Assembly (NCBI RefSeq): GCF_000378385.1
Contig: NZ_KB899670.1
Coordinates: 118,167 to 182,166, forward strand
Origin: Paenibacillus daejeonensis DSM 15491
GTDB taxonomy: Bacteria > Bacillota > Bacilli > Paenibacillales > Paenibacillaceae
DNA length: 64,000 bases
Reading direction: 5' to 3'
The notes under the pieces were generated by a model. It saw only the letters and a program-made list of their open reading frames with translations. It was not told where the DNA came from and did not search any database. Shown one piece after another: positions 26,720 through 36,111 of the stretch. The position numbers were made by a program, and so were the translations under genes. How positions within the stretch are numbered: the first letter of the stretch is position 1; each line of letters begins with the position of its first letter.

Positions 26720-29700
26720 TTAGCTGTTTAATTCCGTGACCACGATATCATCGAAAAACGCTTTGGTATTGGCGTAGACCCGAAGACCGATGGAGCCGGT
26801 GGCATGGGTGCTGTCCGTAGCGCTTACCTGCAGCACGTCATCCTGGTACACCTCAATGGAGTCGCCCTCGACCACGATTTTGTACGCATAGAAGGTGTCC
26901 CCAGCAATGCTCGGGTTCGCATAAGCAAGGGTCGTCCGGACCCCGCCAACGTTGCGCACCAGCTCCAGCTTGCGGCCGCTGCGATCATTGTTTTTGAGGT
27001 AAAGAATGTACCCGTTGTCCGCATCGGTGTGACGGAAGACCAGTCCCGCGTCCTTGTTGCCACCGGCATTATTGGTAATGCTGACGCGGGCTTCGTAGGT
27101 GTAGTCGCTCCACGTGCCATCCCCTGCGAGAGCCAGTGAGATGCCGCTGCCAGCCTGGCCCGCATAGGCGCCGTCCTGGATGCTCCAGGTGCCGCTGGTT
27201 GTTGTCCAGGCACCGTCGCCAGCGCTGAAGTCATCAGCGAATAGCACGACTGTCCCAGGCTCCGGTTCAGGCTCGCCATCTCCGTCAGCGCTGACCGTCA
27301 GGCTGGCCGGTAGGGTAGCGACAGCATCCGAGGTGGTATCTGTGGTCTGGAAGGTGTACGTATGCATGCCTTGCGGCAGTTTTGTCGTCAGGGCATAGCT
27401 CTTGCCATCGGCATAATTCGTATCACCTGGATCGGCAGCACTCATCCGATGCAAGACGCCGCCCACATTCAATTCAACCGCATAGGGGGCTTCATTGTCA
27501 GCATCCGTGTACGTCACAGCGAAGGTATAGTCCGTTTCTGCATCACCGGTGGCTGGCGTTACCGTGCCATCGGACAGCACAGGCGCGCTTCCGCTGGCTG
27601 CGTTGACTGCCCGAATGTCATCAATGAGCAGCTCGCCATACGTTCCGGTTGACTGGTTCAGCCACACGGACAGCTTGGAGGTCTTCTTGTTGACCGGATG
27701 CGCCAATGCATTCAGATCAAACTGCAGGTCCGTCCAGGTGTCGGGCACTGGTACCCAACCGCCGGTCAGGTTGTGCGTGCGGGTGCCATCCGATAGCTCG
27801 ACACGCATGCGCAGGTCGGAGTAGCCCGGGTTTTTGGCGGTGAGACGGATATAGCGGTAGCCCGAGAAGTCGGCGGTGTCATGCCACGGTTGAAACTTTG
27901 CATTCGAGGTTGCGGAGCCCGGTGTTTGCGTGAAGCGCCCCACGGTACGACCGTCAACCGTCTCCTTGGCAAACGTGGCACTGCCGCCATTTTGCGTATA
28001 CCAGTTGACCCACTGATTGTTGCCGCCAACGGTGCCCCACCAGCCACCGCCGCCCATGTCGTCATAGACAAGAGGCGAGGAGGGTCCTGGCAGCGGCGGT
28101 GCGACGGTATACTGCACGGAGCTATAGGTATAGCGGCCTGCGCTATCCCGGGCCCGTACCTCGACACGTTTGTTGGTGTATGCGGCAGTCGCTGATTCGT
28201 CGACAACCGCGGTATAGACGTCACCCTCCAGTGTCATGGGGGTATAAGCCGCTCCTGGCGTAAAGAAAGCATAATCGCTTAATCCGGCGACAACAGGCAC
28301 CTGTACAGTAACTTGCCCCCGCACATAGTCGCCGAAGCCCGGCGTGAGAATCGGCAGCGCGGTCGGCGGCGTGCCAGGTGTTGAGGTCGAGGTGTCGGCT
28401 GCGCTCAATGCCATGATGGTATACAGCAAGCCGGCTTGAATACTGATGCTAAACTCGTTGTAACGCCATTGGTTAATACTGTCGGCGTACATCGAACGGT
28501 CTTCATACCAAGGACTGACACTTTGCCGGTTCGCCGGATCCTTCATATTGGGACCGCTGACCATGGCGCCCGGAAGCACGATGCCCTGGCCACCGGCGGT
28601 GTTGGCCTCTTCATCATAACGCGTATGCAGGAAGCGGGTGTAGTCGGTTCCGATGCCGGACACCCAACTGATATTCCACGGATTTTGGCCGAATATCCAA
28701 TACAATCCGCGATGAATGGCTTCTAGCACGGTCTCGTCCCCGAACAGCTCATAGTAGCGCATCAGATCACCGAGGTACGAAACATGGGGCTCGTTAACCC
28801 CGAAGTTGCCAAAACGGTTCAGTACGCCATAGGGCGTATCGTCGGCCAGCGAAAGGAAATAGTCCACCTGCTGTCTCAGCAAATCCTGAATATGGGCTTG
28901 GGTGGTACTATCGGCTTGGGGATAGAGCTCGGCCATCGACATCGGTCGCATATCCCAGTAGTTTGTGGATGCCAGATCCGCCAGCGTCAGACTATTAATC
29001 TGGGTAGAGGCGGCGTCCCGGTAATCCGTGTCACCGGTGAGCAGGTAGAGCTGGACCTCGGCGAGCAGCCGAGAGTTCGCAATACCGCCCTGCGTGCTGT
29101 AGCTGCCGATGGGGGCGGTTGGATTGGCCAGCACATAATCATAGAATACAAGCGCTGCTTCCTCACTTGCTTGGGCAAAAGCCTCCATCTCCGTTGCCAA
29201 GCTGGCAGGAATGTCGCCATTGACAATGGCGATCCGGATCGCCCGTGCGGTTGCGGCGAGCGTGCCAGAGGATTTGGCCGAGCCGCCGACGCCGGGATCG
29301 GTCAGCCGCCGGTCGTCGGCGGTACCGGGGATGTTGTCGGTCGCTTTGTGCGGATGTACGAAGCTGGCATTGTTGCGAAGATTGAACATTGCACCGTCCA
29401 GCTGATCGGCGAACTTGATCAGGTATTCGCTGCCGAAGACCGCCTCGTCGATCAGATCCGGGATGCCGTTGCCATCCAGGTCGTAGCTGACAGCCGCATC
29501 ACCGGCATGCCTAATGTAGGCCAGTGCAATCTGGGCCCCGACCCATTGATTGCCGCCGTATTTGCCATAGTCGCCTGCATCGTACCAGCTGCCAGTCAGA
29601 TCGTAATGCTGAGATCCGTCGGTAGAAGCCGCGTCATCCAGATGACCGGCCGGGTGGTACAGCTTGGCTGAGGGGGCTGCCGTGCTGTAGCCTGCCGGAT

Positions 29701-30979
29701 AAGCATCCTCCGTAGCGACACCGGAGCGCAACAGACGGTAGAAGGCTGTCATCTCGTCGCGGTAGTTGTCCCATACATTGCTCTGGATGGGAAAGGCATA
29801 CGAGGAGATGCCATTGCTGACCACTGTGAAGCTGCCGCTCGCGGAGGAAAGCGCCGAGAAGTCGGCAGTGTAGACATGCTTGTCCCAGACGATGCCCTGA
29901 TAATTCAAGGTACCGGTATGGACGGCCGTGCCGCCGCTGCGCACCTCATAGCTCTCATCGGTGAGCGGCTGGGACGCGATCACTTGGGCGGTCTTCAGGT
30001 CGCCGGCGTTGTAGCCGGCCTGACTGACGACGACATCAATGGTCTGCTCGGCGTGAATAACGGTGAGACCTGGCTGTATCGTTGTCTGATCGCCATCTGA
30101 AGTGGTGTCGGTGGTGCGGAAGTAGTACGCATGTCCGCCAGGCGGCAGCTGCGTGGTGTAGGTGTAAGCTTTGCCATCGGTATAGTCCAGATCACCAGGG
30201 TCCGCTTCTCTCATGGGATAGGGAGTGTCATTAATAACGACTTGTATGGCATAAGGAGGTTCATTGTCTGCGTCGGTATAGGTAGCATGGAAGGAGAAGT
30301 TCGTATTCTGCGTGTAGGCGCCGCTGGTGTTTGCGGTGACGCCGTAATCCGAGAGGACGGGCGCTGAGCCGCTCTGCGCGGTAGTTGCGGTAAGCTCGTC
30401 GACGAGAATCTCGCCGTATGCGCCGCCGGTTTGGCGCAGCCAAATCTCGAAGCGGATTTTCTTCTTGTCGAGTGCGGGAGAGAGGGTATCGAGGTCCAGG
30501 GTCAGGGTGGTCCAGTCCTCGTCTACAGCAACCCAGCCATCCGTCAAGTTGACGCTGCGGGTCCCGTCCTGTACCGCAACTCGCAACCGGGCATCCGGGT
30601 AATCGGGATTGCTCAATGTGATGTTGACATAGCGGTAACCCGAGAGATCAACCTGCTCATTCCACGGTTGGAACTTGGCCCATGACGAGGCGGTAGCGGG
30701 CGTCTGACTGAACACGCCTACGCTGCGTCCATCTGCCGTTGTTCGCGAGAATGCGCCGGTGCCGCCGGCCTGATTGAACCAGTTCATCCAGTTTTGCTTG
30801 AATACACCGCCGCCCCCGAAATCATCATAGATCAGCGGTGTGCCTGGTCCAGGCAAGGGGGGCGCGGCCGCAGCGACGGGCACAGGGGAGATGGCAAGCA
30901 CCTGCAGAAGCAGCAGAGCACTGAGTCCTGCGCAGAGCATCCGCCTGACACTTGTCCATCCGGAAACACATGACAGCAT
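26720..30979 (-). CDS. Secreted multidomain glycoside hydrolase family 9 enzyme (cellulase-like)
   Basis: Secreted protein of 1419 residues. Signal peptide 1-38; CBM-like jelly roll about 45-200; Ig-like 205-310; CelD-type N-terminal Ig domain 312-400 (VVVSQAGYN); GH9 catalytic domain about 402-850; Ig-like to 960; a second copy of the N-terminal CBM-like/Ig-like pair about 965-1225; C-terminal LamG/DUF1080-like sandwich about 1240-1419. GH9 hallmarks: GSWYDAGDYGKY with the catalytic Asp pair, FGQNPWNISWVSG, FLHTRYDEE, and WRYNEFSISIQAG with the acid Glu. GH9 enzymes cleave beta-1,4-glucans; some act on chito- or other beta-glycosides, so the substrate is uncertain. No dockerin or SLH. GGAGG is 7 bases before the ATG. 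Divergent from the YesN/YesM pair and preceded by a cre-like site. Confidence 0.92.
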   Translation of the reverse strand: MLSCVSGWTSVRRMLCAGLSALLLLQVLAISPVPVAAAAPPLPGPGTPLIYDDFGGGGVFKQNWMNWFNQAGGTGAFSRTTADGRSVGVFSQTPATASSWAKFQPWNEQVDLSGYRYVNITLSNPDYPDARLRVAVQDGTRSVNLTDGWVAVDEDWTTLTLDLDTLSPALDKKKIRFEIWLRQTGGAYGEILVDELTATTAQSGSAPVLSDYGVTANTSGAYTQNTNFSFHATYTDADNEPPYAIQVVINDTPYPMREADPGDLDYTDGKAYTYTTQLPPGGHAYYFRTTDTTSDGDQTTIQPGLTVIHAEQTIDVVVSQAGYNAGDLKTAQVIASQPLTDESYEVRSGGTAVHTGTLNYQGIVWDKHVYTADFSALSSASGSFTVVSNGISSYAFPIQSNVWDNYRDEMTAFYRLLRSGVATEDAYPAGYSTAAPSAKLYHPAGHLDDAASTDGSQHYDLTGSWYDAGDYGKYGGNQWVGAQIALAYIRHAGDAAVSYDLDGNGIPDLIDEAVFGSEYLIKFADQLDGAMFNLRNNASFVHPHKATDNIPGTADDRRLTDPGVGGSAKSSGTLAATARAIRIAIVNGDIPASLATEMEAFAQASEEAALVFYDYVLANPTAPIGSYSTQGGIANSRLLAEVQLYLLTGDTDYRDAASTQINSLTLADLASTNYWDMRPMSMAELYPQADSTTQAHIQDLLRQQVDYFLSLADDTPYGVLNRFGNFGVNEPHVSYLGDLMRYYELFGDETVLEAIHRGLYWIFGQNPWNISWVSGIGTDYTRFLHTRYDEEANTAGGQGIVLPGAMVSGPNMKDPANRQSVSPWYEDRSMYADSINQWRYNEFSISIQAGLLYTIMALSAADTSTSTPGTPPTALPILTPGFGDYVRGQVTVQVPVVAGLSDYAFFTPGAAYTPMTLEGDVYTAVVDESATAAYTNKRVEVRARDSAGRYTYSSVQYTVAPPLPGPSSPLVYDDMGGGGWWGTVGGNNQWVNWYTQNGGSATFAKETVDGRTVGRFTQTPGSATSNAKFQPWHDTADFSGYRYIRLTAKNPGYSDLRMRVELSDGTRTHNLTGGWVPVPDTWTDLQFDLNALAHPVNKKTSKLSVWLNQSTGTYGELLIDDIRAVNAASGSAPVLSDGTVTPATGDAETDYTFAVTYTDADNEAPYAVELNVGGVLHRMSAADPGDTNYADGKSYALTTKLPQGMHTYTFQTTDTTSDAVATLPASLTVSADGDGEPEPEPGTVVLFADDFSAGDGAWTTTSGTWSIQDGAYAGQAGSGISLALAGDGTWSDYTYEARVSITNNAGGNKDAGLVFRHTDADNGYILYLKNNDRSGRKLELVRNVGGVRTTLAYANPSIAGDTFYAYKIVVEGDSIEVYQDDVLQVSATDSTHATGSIGLRVYANTKAFFDDIVVTELNS

Positions 30980-30999
30980 AAAGATCCTCCTTCACAATT

Positions 31000-31013
31000 T
31001 GTATTCGCTTACA
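31000..31013. promoter_or_regulatory. cre-like catabolite repression site before GH9 gene
   Basis: TGTATTCGCTTACA (reverse TGTAAGCGAATACA) matches the classical TGWAANCGNTNWCA at 13 of 14 positions on either strand. It lies about 21 bases upstream of the GH9 start, where bound CcpA could act as a roadblock. Confidence 0.65.
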
Positions 31014-31244
31014 AAACTGATCATAGAGGATCGTCTGAGGCGCGGCGATGATCTATCCCGAGCAATCTGTGATGTATTCTCGTTACCTTGGCAATACATC
31101 ACAATCGTCGCAGAAAACATCATCCTGGCTTATGGCCAGTGTAGTATACTGAAGCTATGAAACCGACCGGACCGGTGAAGTTCGTGCACTTCACAGAGGA
31201 TGGATATGTAAGCGGTTAATTTATTTGGGTAACGGAGGCTGGCT

Positions 31245-32879
31245 ATGTATAAAATTCTGGTCGTCGATGATGAGCCCCGCGTTAGTATGGGTATCAAAAA
31301 GGTGCTTCTGGAATCGAGCCTGCAGATTAGCCATGTCGAGACCGCGTGCAACGGATTTGAAGCCATCGATTATTTGCGCATGGACACGTACGATCTGCTG
31401 CTGACAGATATCCAGATGAGCCGGATGAACGGGCTTGAGCTAATGGAGACGATCTATCTCGAGCAGCCGCAGCTGCCTATCATCGTGATTTCAGCGCATG
31501 AGAAGTTTGATTTTGCCAAGAAGTCGATTCAACTGGGGGCTCGGGACTATCTGGTCAAGCCGGTAGAGCTGGAGGAGATGCTACGTGTCGTGGGCCAGGT
31601 GCTGCAGGAGCGGGGAGAGGCCGGAAGCCGTTCGCTGGAGCTGACCAGACGAGCTGGCGAAGCGCCCCGGCGCGATCGGCATCATGAATGGCTGTTGGAG
31701 CTGATGACGGAGCAGCATGTGAGCGGGCGGGATTACGAGGAGCTGACAAGTGAGCTGAGTCGATTATTGGAGGGAGAGCCGTTCGGCATTGTCTCCGTCC
31801 GACTTGATCTGAGTCACGCCGGCTTCAGCAGCCGTGGCATCTCGCTGGCGGACCGCAAGCTGTTCAAGTATGCCGCCATGAATATTGTAGAGGAAAGTCT
31901 GTATGAATGGCAGGGGCTAACCTTGAGCGGTCTCGGCAATACGCTCATTGGCTTGATCCGCCTCAGCGACCAGACGGTCTCCGGACAACGGCTCGATACG
32001 CAGTCGCAGCTGCATCTGATTGGACAGATGATTATGATGAATATGAAGCAGTATCTCAATATTGAAGCCATTGTCGGCATCAGCACACTGCACCGCGACT
32101 TGCCCATGCTGCCCAAGCTCCTGGAAGAGGCCAATGCCGCTGTCGAGTGGTGGCGCCTGCACCCGGGTCAAAAGGTATTCTATTACGAGGATGTGCTGGA
32201 GCGGGAGAACAGTGGCATCTCGGCCTGGATCGTCCAGGTAGGGGATTTCATGGAGGCACTCAAGACCGGACTAGGGACAGGGGAAGCCGCCGATCCTTCG
32301 CCGCTTCTCTCAACGCTTGCTGAGCAACTGCCGGCGGAGGAGCTGTTCAACAGCTGCTTCGGTATGCTGGTCTACCGTCTGTATGGCTGGCTGCTGGAGA
32401 ATGGGCTGGACGGAGGCTTGTCGCTGCAGCGTTTCGATCCGTCGGTCTATTTCCGCTCGTCGGAGGGCCGCGATCGGCTGGGTCGGTTGCCGGAGTACAT
32501 TCGTGAAGCAACAGAGATGGCCCGCATGCTCGCCAAGGAGCGGGATCAGACGATCCTCTCCCGCATTACGGGCTACATCCGCCAGCACTTCCGCAATCCT
32601 GCGCTGAAGATTCAGGACATCGCCAGTGAAGTGCATTTCAGCACGGCGTACTTAAGCGCGCTTTTCAAACGGGAGACCGGCAAGAACGTCTGGGATTATG
32701 TGACGGAGCAACGGATTGAGGAGGCCCGCCGGCTGCTGACGGGCACCGACAAGAAGCGGTATGAGATCGCCTATGAGGTCGGCTATGAATCGCCGGAGCA
32801 TTTTAGCCGGATGTTCAAGCGCTATGCTGGTCTCAGTCCCGCCGATTTCCGCAAGGAGGAACGGAGGGGAGCGGACTGA
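31245..32879 (+). CDS. Response regulator, YesN/AraC type
   Basis: Cytoplasmic transcription regulator of 544 residues: receiver domain 1-120 with VVDDE at 6-10, phospho-acceptor D55 (LLLTDIQMS) and K105 (YLVKP); a middle linker/ligand-like region; and an AraC-type double helix-turn-helix at about 437-540 (IQDIASEVHFSTAYLSALF; YEIAYEVGYESPEHFSRMF). Together with the sensor kinase that overlaps its stop codon it forms a two-component pair of the kind that usually controls a neighbouring sugar ABC transporter or secreted hydrolase. Candidate targets are the GH9 gene (divergent) and the ABC genes at 35161. GGAGG lies 8 bases upstream of the ATG. Confidence 0.95.
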   Translation: MYKILVVDDEPRVSMGIKKVLLESSLQISHVETACNGFEAIDYLRMDTYDLLLTDIQMSRMNGLELMETIYLEQPQLPIIVISAHEKFDFAKKSIQLGARDYLVKPVELEEMLRVVGQVLQERGEAGSRSLELTRRAGEAPRRDRHHEWLLELMTEQHVSGRDYEELTSELSRLLEGEPFGIVSVRLDLSHAGFSSRGISLADRKLFKYAAMNIVEESLYEWQGLTLSGLGNTLIGLIRLSDQTVSGQRLDTQSQLHLIGQMIMMNMKQYLNIEAIVGISTLHRDLPMLPKLLEEANAAVEWWRLHPGQKVFYYEDVLERENSGISAWIVQVGDFMEALKTGLGTGEAADPSPLLSTLAEQLPAEELFNSCFGMLVYRLYGWLLENGLDGGLSLQRFDPSVYFRSSEGRDRLGRLPEYIREATEMARMLAKERDQTILSRITGYIRQHFRNPALKIQDIASEVHFSTAYLSALFKRETGKNVWDYVTEQRIEEARRLLTGTDKKRYEIAYEVGYESPEHFSRMFKRYAGLSPADFRKEERRGAD

Positions 32880-34609
32880 GGCTCAAGTACAAAGTGACGC
32901 TGGCGTTTCTGCTGTTCATTGTGGGGCCGTTCCTGATCGTCGGCTGGATTTCGGCTTATACCGCCTCGAACGCCATGAAGGATGAGCTTGGCCGGACAAC
33001 CCAGCAGCTAGTGCGGCAGAATCATCTGACGCTGGAGAAGACGCTCTCTCTGGTCAACGACAAGACGGTGACGCTGCTGGACAATTACTTCTTTAGCGAC
33101 AGCCGGAATTACGCCTTCTGGACCGGGATCCGGACGCTCGGTCAGATGCTGGAGGCGGATGCGATACTGGAGCGCTGGTCCAGCGACGGCACCGAATATA
33201 CACTCTATATGCATAACCGCTCCGGCCTGCCGCCGCCGATGGATTTGTCGTACAAGACCAGAGGCTTCAAGTATATGGATGAGCGAGGGGAGGTTGTCCC
33301 TGAATGGGCGTCCGAGGTCATGGCGGAGGGCGGACGGGGCACGCTGCGCGTGGTTCCAGATGCCAATGGCAACGAGACGGTCAGCTACATGCGCAGCATA
33401 CTTAATCCGGATGCTTACGATGACACGCTGGGGCTGCTGGTTGTCTCGAGGCTGGAGGTGCTGCTGACGCGCGATCTGGTCTCGGTCAAGCTCCAGGACC
33501 ACGCGAATATTTATCTGTATAACGAGCGGGGCGAGCAACTGATGCACAGCGGCGAGGCAGATGCGCCAATCGTGGATCCCGCCTCGCTGCCGCCTGGCCA
33601 GGAGGGATATTATTTCAATGCCAAGGGCGGCACCGAGTGGCTGTATGCGTACTCTCGCAGCTCGTTGTTCGGTACGAGTCTGATCTACCGGATTCCCGTT
33701 GAGACGCTGGCGGGCAGTCAGGGTAATTTTCAGGTGACGATGATGGTGGTATCGGCGATCTATCTGGCGCTGGTGCTGTTCTTCGTGCTGGTGCTGCTGC
33801 GGGTGGTGGTCAAGCCGTTGTCCCAGCTCGTGGCCTGGACCAAAATTTACGAGCCGGGCAAGCAGCTGGAGCCCGCGGAGCAGCCGCCCCGCGCGGATGA
33901 GCTGGGCATTCTGCATGGGGCGTTCCTCAAGATGATGAGGCGGCTGGATAGCACCTTTGAAGAGAACTACCTCATGAAGATCAAGCAAAAAGAAAACGAA
34001 CTCTCAACGCTACATTCGCAGATTACGCCGCACCTGCTCTACAACACGCTCGATTCGATTTACTGGTACGCGCTGGAGAGCGGCAACACCGACGTCGGCG
34101 AGATGGTCAAGGACCTCTCCAAGCTGCTGCGGATCGGACTCAGCAAGGGCAAGACCATCATTACGGTCGCTGAAGAGATTGAGCATGTGCAGGCGTATAG
34201 CCGGCTCCAGGCCAAGCGTTATCCGGATACGTTCGAGGCGTATTGGGATATTGAAGCGGAGACGCTGGCTTATGAGATGCCCAAGGTCATCCTCCAGCCG
34301 CTCATGGAGAACGCGATCTTCCACGGGGTCAGCCATATGGACGGTGAAGGCTGCATCTGGGTGCGCGTCGCGCTGGAAGGCGAGGACCTCTGCGTGCGAG
34401 TGGAGGACAACGGCTTTCTCCCGGTCGACCTGGAGCGGCTGACGGCCATTCTCTCCGGTTCCGACAGTGAGCGCGGCTATGGCATTCGCAATGTGCATCA
34501 GCGGATTCAGCTGCATTACGGCGAGAGCTACGGCCTGAGCTACAGCCACCGCGAGGGCGGGGGGCTGAAGGCCATGGTTCGTCTCCCGGCGCGGAAGGCG
34601 GAGTCGTGA
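32876..34609 (+). CDS. Sensor histidine kinase, YesM type (probable CTG start)
   Basis: Membrane sensor of 577 residues: transmembrane segment about 8-27, extracellular ligand-binding region to about 285, second transmembrane segment about 286-305, HAMP linker, His-kinase domain with the phospho-His in QITPHLLYNTLDSIYW, and an ATPase domain (LQPLMENAIFHGV; GYGIRNVHQRI). No ATG/GTG/TTG lies at the right place. A CTG at 32876 overlaps the response-regulator stop, has GGAGGGGA six bases upstream, and yields the usual family start (M)RLKYKVTLAF; the first conventional codon (GTG 32894) would cut into that stretch and sits 24 bases from the site. The ligand is likely a glycan fragment. Confidence 0.92.
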   Translation: MRLKYKVTLAFLLFIVGPFLIVGWISAYTASNAMKDELGRTTQQLVRQNHLTLEKTLSLVNDKTVTLLDNYFFSDSRNYAFWTGIRTLGQMLEADAILERWSSDGTEYTLYMHNRSGLPPPMDLSYKTRGFKYMDERGEVVPEWASEVMAEGGRGTLRVVPDANGNETVSYMRSILNPDAYDDTLGLLVVSRLEVLLTRDLVSVKLQDHANIYLYNERGEQLMHSGEADAPIVDPASLPPGQEGYYFNAKGGTEWLYAYSRSSLFGTSLIYRIPVETLAGSQGNFQVTMMVVSAIYLALVLFFVLVLLRVVVKPLSQLVAWTKIYEPGKQLEPAEQPPRADELGILHGAFLKMMRRLDSTFEENYLMKIKQKENELSTLHSQITPHLLYNTLDSIYWYALESGNTDVGEMVKDLSKLLRIGLSKGKTIITVAEEIEHVQAYSRLQAKRYPDTFEAYWDIEAETLAYEMPKVILQPLMENAIFHGVSHMDGEGCIWVRVALEGEDLCVRVEDNGFLPVDLERLTAILSGSDSERGYGIRNVHQRIQLHYGESYGLSYSHREGGGLKAMVRLPARKAES

Positions 34610-34795
34610 GCGAGCATGGTTGCAGGGGGGAGTAGTGGGAGGTAGCCTCGGTTGCAGGCGGCATGGATTGAGGCGTTATGGAACAGGCGGGCGCTGCTCG
34701 GCAGGACATGGATGTGGAGAGAGAAGGGCGGGCCCGATGCGGGCAGCTCCCTTTTTCTCGCTGGGGCGCCATTGCCACACATTTGCGCGCTATAA

Positions 34796-35020
34796 CACAC
34801 CTTTCTTCCTCTAAATGCTCGCACTCCCGCCACGCGCCTACTGCAGCACACCTTTCTTCCTCTGTTTGCTCACATTCTCTCCACGCGCCTACTGCAGCAC
34901 ACCTTTCTTCCTCTGTTTGCTCACATTCCCTCCACGCGCCCACAGTAGCACACCTTTCTTCCTCTAATTGCTCGCATCCCCGCCACGTGCCCACAGTAGC
35001 GCACCATTCTTCCTCTGCAG
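34796..35020 (+). repeat. Tandem array, five copies of a 51-bp unit
   Basis: CACACCTTTCTTCCTCT or a close variant recurs at 34796, 34847, 34898, 34949 and 35000, exactly 51 bp apart, with variable sequence such as CACGCGCCTACTGCAG between copies. It fills most of the 550-bp gap between the kinase gene and the ABC operon; I see no gene in the rest of that gap (34610-34795, 35021-35160). The sequence is unrelated to the array at 15390 but has the same pitch. Confidence 0.93.
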
Positions 35021-35160
35021 GCGCCCCCGATGCCGCCTAATTCTCGCTGTCGTACCCCATCACTATACGTCACACTTGCACAGGAATAGATCATCGCTAT
35101 CGGAGGGGGGCGGTCCTATACTTGAACTATACCCGGTCGAGAGGAAAGGAAGGCTGCGTG

Positions 35161-36066
35161 ATGCGACTTTTTTTGAAATATCGTTATTTGACCTTGATGC
35201 TGGTGCCCTCGGCTTTGATCATCCTGGTGCACAGCTATCTGCCGATGTTCGGCGTGTTCATTGCCTTCAAGAACATCAACTATATTGATGGTATCTGGGG
35301 GAGTCCGTGGGTCGGCACCGACAATTTCAACTTCCTGTTTACCTCGGGCTCGCTCTGGCGCATCACGCGCAACACGGTGCTTTACAGTCTGGTGTTCATG
35401 ATCGTCAATCTGCTGCTGTCGGTAGGAATCGCAGTGGCGATCAATGAGCTGCGGGGCCGATTGCTGGCGAAGGGCTATCAGAGCTTCATCATTATGCCGC
35501 ATTTTCTGTCCATGGTGGTCGTCAGCTACCTGGTGTATGCCTTTCTGCATCCCGAGCATGGTCTGATCAATGCGTTCGTGCTGGAGGGACTGGGCAAGGA
35601 CCCCGTGTACTGGTATACCGAAAAATCGTTCTGGCCGTACATTCTCGTGCTGGTCAACGCCTGGAAAGGCATCGGCATCGGCGCGGTCATCTATATTGCG
35701 GCGATTGCCGGCATTGATCCGGAGTATTACGAAGCAGCGGTCATCGACGGCGCATCCAAATGGAAGCAGCTGCTGCATATCACGCTGCCGTCCATCCAGC
35801 CCGTCATCATCATCATGACCATTCTCTCGATGGGGAGTATCTTTAGCGCCGACTTCGGCTTGTTCTACCAGGTGCCGCTGGACTCCGGCGCGCTCTATCC
35901 GGTGACGGACGTGGTCGATACTTACGTCTACCGGGCGCTCATGAAGATGAATGACATCGGCATGTCCTCCGCTGCGGCGCTCGTTCAGGCGGTTGTCGGC
36001 TTCATCATGGTGCTGGCCACCAACGCGACGGTTCGGCGCATCAACCGCGAGCAGGCACTCTTTTGA
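35161..36066 (+). CDS. Sugar ABC transporter permease, LplB/MalF type
   Basis: Inner-membrane permease of 301 residues with about six membrane segments. The EAA motif region is EYYEAAVIDGASKWKQLLHITLP, and the protein opens with RYLTLMLVPSALIILVHSYLPMFG, typical of the LplB-like class. The start at 35161 is chosen for AGGAAAGGAAGG upstream and because the protein then begins with a short basic N-terminus; an earlier in-frame start at 35122 would add an unlikely tail. With the next two genes it forms a complete importer except for the ATPase, which, as usual for this class, is probably shared (MsmX-like) and encoded elsewhere. Confidence 0.94.
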   Translation: MRLFLKYRYLTLMLVPSALIILVHSYLPMFGVFIAFKNINYIDGIWGSPWVGTDNFNFLFTSGSLWRITRNTVLYSLVFMIVNLLLSVGIAVAINELRGRLLAKGYQSFIIMPHFLSMVVVSYLVYAFLHPEHGLINAFVLEGLGKDPVYWYTEKSFWPYILVLVNAWKGIGIGAVIYIAAIAGIDPEYYEAAVIDGASKWKQLLHITLPSIQPVIIIMTILSMGSIFSADFGLFYQVPLDSGALYPVTDVVDTYVYRALMKMNDIGMSSAAALVQAVVGFIMVLATNATVRRINREQALF

Positions 36067-36111
36067 CCCGAACTGCCAGCTGCAAGTCCATATCCAGAAG
36101 AGGTGATCCCT

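Noticed and set aside
34329..34994. Minus-strand frame coding repeated ECEQTEEERCAAVGAWR
   Set aside because: It is a product of the 51-bp array at 34796 and runs into the antisense of the kinase gene.
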